Shown in pieces: positions 63,567 to 64,000 of a stretch of 64,000 nt of DNA. Under the pieces are notes generated by a model. It had not been told where the DNA came from. It did no database searches and saw only the letters and a program-made list of their open reading frames with translations. The stretch covers positions 1 through 64,000 of the forward strand of contig PTKH01000001.1 of the NCBI GenBank assembly GCA_002937655.1. The letters are read 5' to 3'. Numbering within the stretch: position 1 is the first letter of the stretch; each line of letters starts with the position of its first letter. Source of the stretch: Alphaproteobacteria bacterium MarineAlpha9_Bin3. Lineage in GTDB: Bacteria > Pseudomonadota > Alphaproteobacteria > TMED109. Both the position numbers and the translations under genes were made by a program.

Positions 63567-64000
63567 ATGTCAGATTTATGGCCACCAGTTAATCCTATGA
63601 GAAAAGATTATATTTGGTGGTGTGATTATGCTACTAGGTGGAGTGATAATGACATATATGGGCATGTAAATAATAACGTTTATTATTCTATGTTTGATAC
63701 TGTTGTTAATTATTTTTTAATTAAACATGCTAATTTTGATCCATTAAAATCGGATTCTATTGGAGTTACTCCAGAAACAAGATGTAGATATTATAAATCA
63801 ATAAAATATCCTGAGACAGTTAATGTAGGAATAAACATAAAAAAACTAGGTACTTCAAGTATTAGATATGAAATAGGTGTATTTAAGCAAGGTGAGGAAG
63901 AACCGTGTGCAGTTGGATATTTTGTACATGTTTATGTGAATAGAGTTAATCAGCAGAAAATAGAACCTATACCATTAAATATATATAAAGCTTGTGAAAA
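63567..64000 (+). CDS. Acyl-CoA thioesterase, 4HBT hotdog family (3' cut by window edge)
   Basis: The frame from ATG 63567 is open to the window edge for 144 codons. It starts MSDLWPPVNPMRKDYIWWC and shows the hotdog-fold active-site region TRWSDNDIYGHVNNNVYYSMFD, where Asp aligns with the catalytic acid of YbgC/4-hydroxybenzoyl-CoA thioesterases. It probably hydrolyses an acyl-CoA thioester; the substrate is unknown. Missing from the ORF track because it has no stop codon in the window. Only a few residues are likely to be absent at the C-terminus. Confidence 0.85.
   Translation, partial: MSDLWPPVNPMRKDYIWWCDYATRWSDNDIYGHVNNNVYYSMFDTVVNYFLIKHANFDPLKSDSIGVTPETRCRYYKSIKYPETVNVGINIKKLGTSSIRYEIGVFKQGEEEPCAVGYFVHVYVNRVNQQKIEPIPLNIYKACE

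Noticed and set aside
1-64000. tRNA genes, rRNA genes, CRISPR arrays, insertion sequences, att sites, replication origin
   Set aside because: Intergenic spaces are short, AT-rich and show none of the expected conserved GC-rich stems, direct repeats or transposase fragments. A tRNAscan or CRISPR search would settle this.
1-64000. A novel defence, secretion or biosynthetic island
   Set aside because: Nearly every gene belongs to a known housekeeping family in typical alphaproteobacterial order; no block has foreign composition or a cluster of unknown genes.

Overview
The window looks like a chromosomal stretch from a streamlined, very AT-rich alphaproteobacterium, probably a free-living marine lineage. 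The evidence is gene families and gene orders typical of Alphaproteobacteria: rpsF-rpsR-DUF2232-rplI-dnaB-alr-cvpA-purF; fabD-fabG-acpP-fabF-mltG-gmk facing rsmA-surA-lptD-lptG-lptF; HdaA, TrcR (DUF1013), DUF2794, DUF2155, DUF1192, an NDUFA12-type complex I protein, and MetW-MetX beside chorismate mutase and TyrA. A SAR116-, AEGEAN-169- or HIMB59-like group seems more likely than a close SAR11 relative, but I cannot place it further without phylogeny. The organism appears Gram-negative with LPS (LptD/F/G, heptose enzyme HldE), a BamB-type outer-membrane assembly factor, and biosynthesis of fatty acids, purines, thiamine thiazole, methionine, tyrosine and chorismate.

Layout. 1-6.4 kb: carbon metabolism (aldo/keto reductase end, malate synthase G, acetoacetyl-CoA synthetase, an HMCES/YedK DNA-protein crosslink protein, an epoxide hydrolase). 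6.4-10 kb: oligopeptidase B, a glyoxalase-like protein, a 50-residue membrane ORF missed by the track, and a DUF2794 protein. 10-13.3 kb: YfgM-like TPR protein, BamB and Der. 13.3-21.2 kb (minus strand): SDR, PurF, CvpA, Alr, DnaB, L9, DUF2232, S18, S6. 21.4-26.4 kb: fatty-acid synthesis, MltG and Gmk. 26.4-32.9 kb (minus): RsmA, SurA, LptD, LptG, LptF. 33-47.6 kb: PepA, Ndk, PurM, DUF2066, AI-2E family protein, HdaA, SDR, RNase D, AspRS, a reductase, ThiS-ThiG fusion, AroQ, AccB, AccC, Aat. 47.6-54 kb: DUF2155 (also missed by the track), a small conserved protein, NDUFA12-like, DsbA-like, M48 protease, aminotransferase, RNase E/G. 54.3-64 kb: amidase, MetW, MetX, chorismate mutase, TyrA, DUF2125, HldE, TrcR, quinone oxidoreductase, DUF1192, and a thioesterase cut by the window edge.

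I see no rRNA, tRNA, CRISPR array, insertion sequence, prophage, or defence or biosynthetic island, and no convincing new multigene system. The most unusual signal is translational. Four genes (mltG, the DUF2155 gene, metX and the DUF2125 gene) have clear coding sequence running upstream of any ATG/GTG/TTG that could include their N-terminus. Each seems to need an ATT or ATC start, or frameshifting or an indel at a nearby A-run. Other points are extreme compaction (eleven convergent gene pairs end within 11 bp of each other or overlap), repeated absence of genes from otherwise conserved alphaproteobacterial neighbourhoods, and hairpins in the rne and rpsF leaders that could be autoregulatory. 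GC content was judged by eye, not computed.
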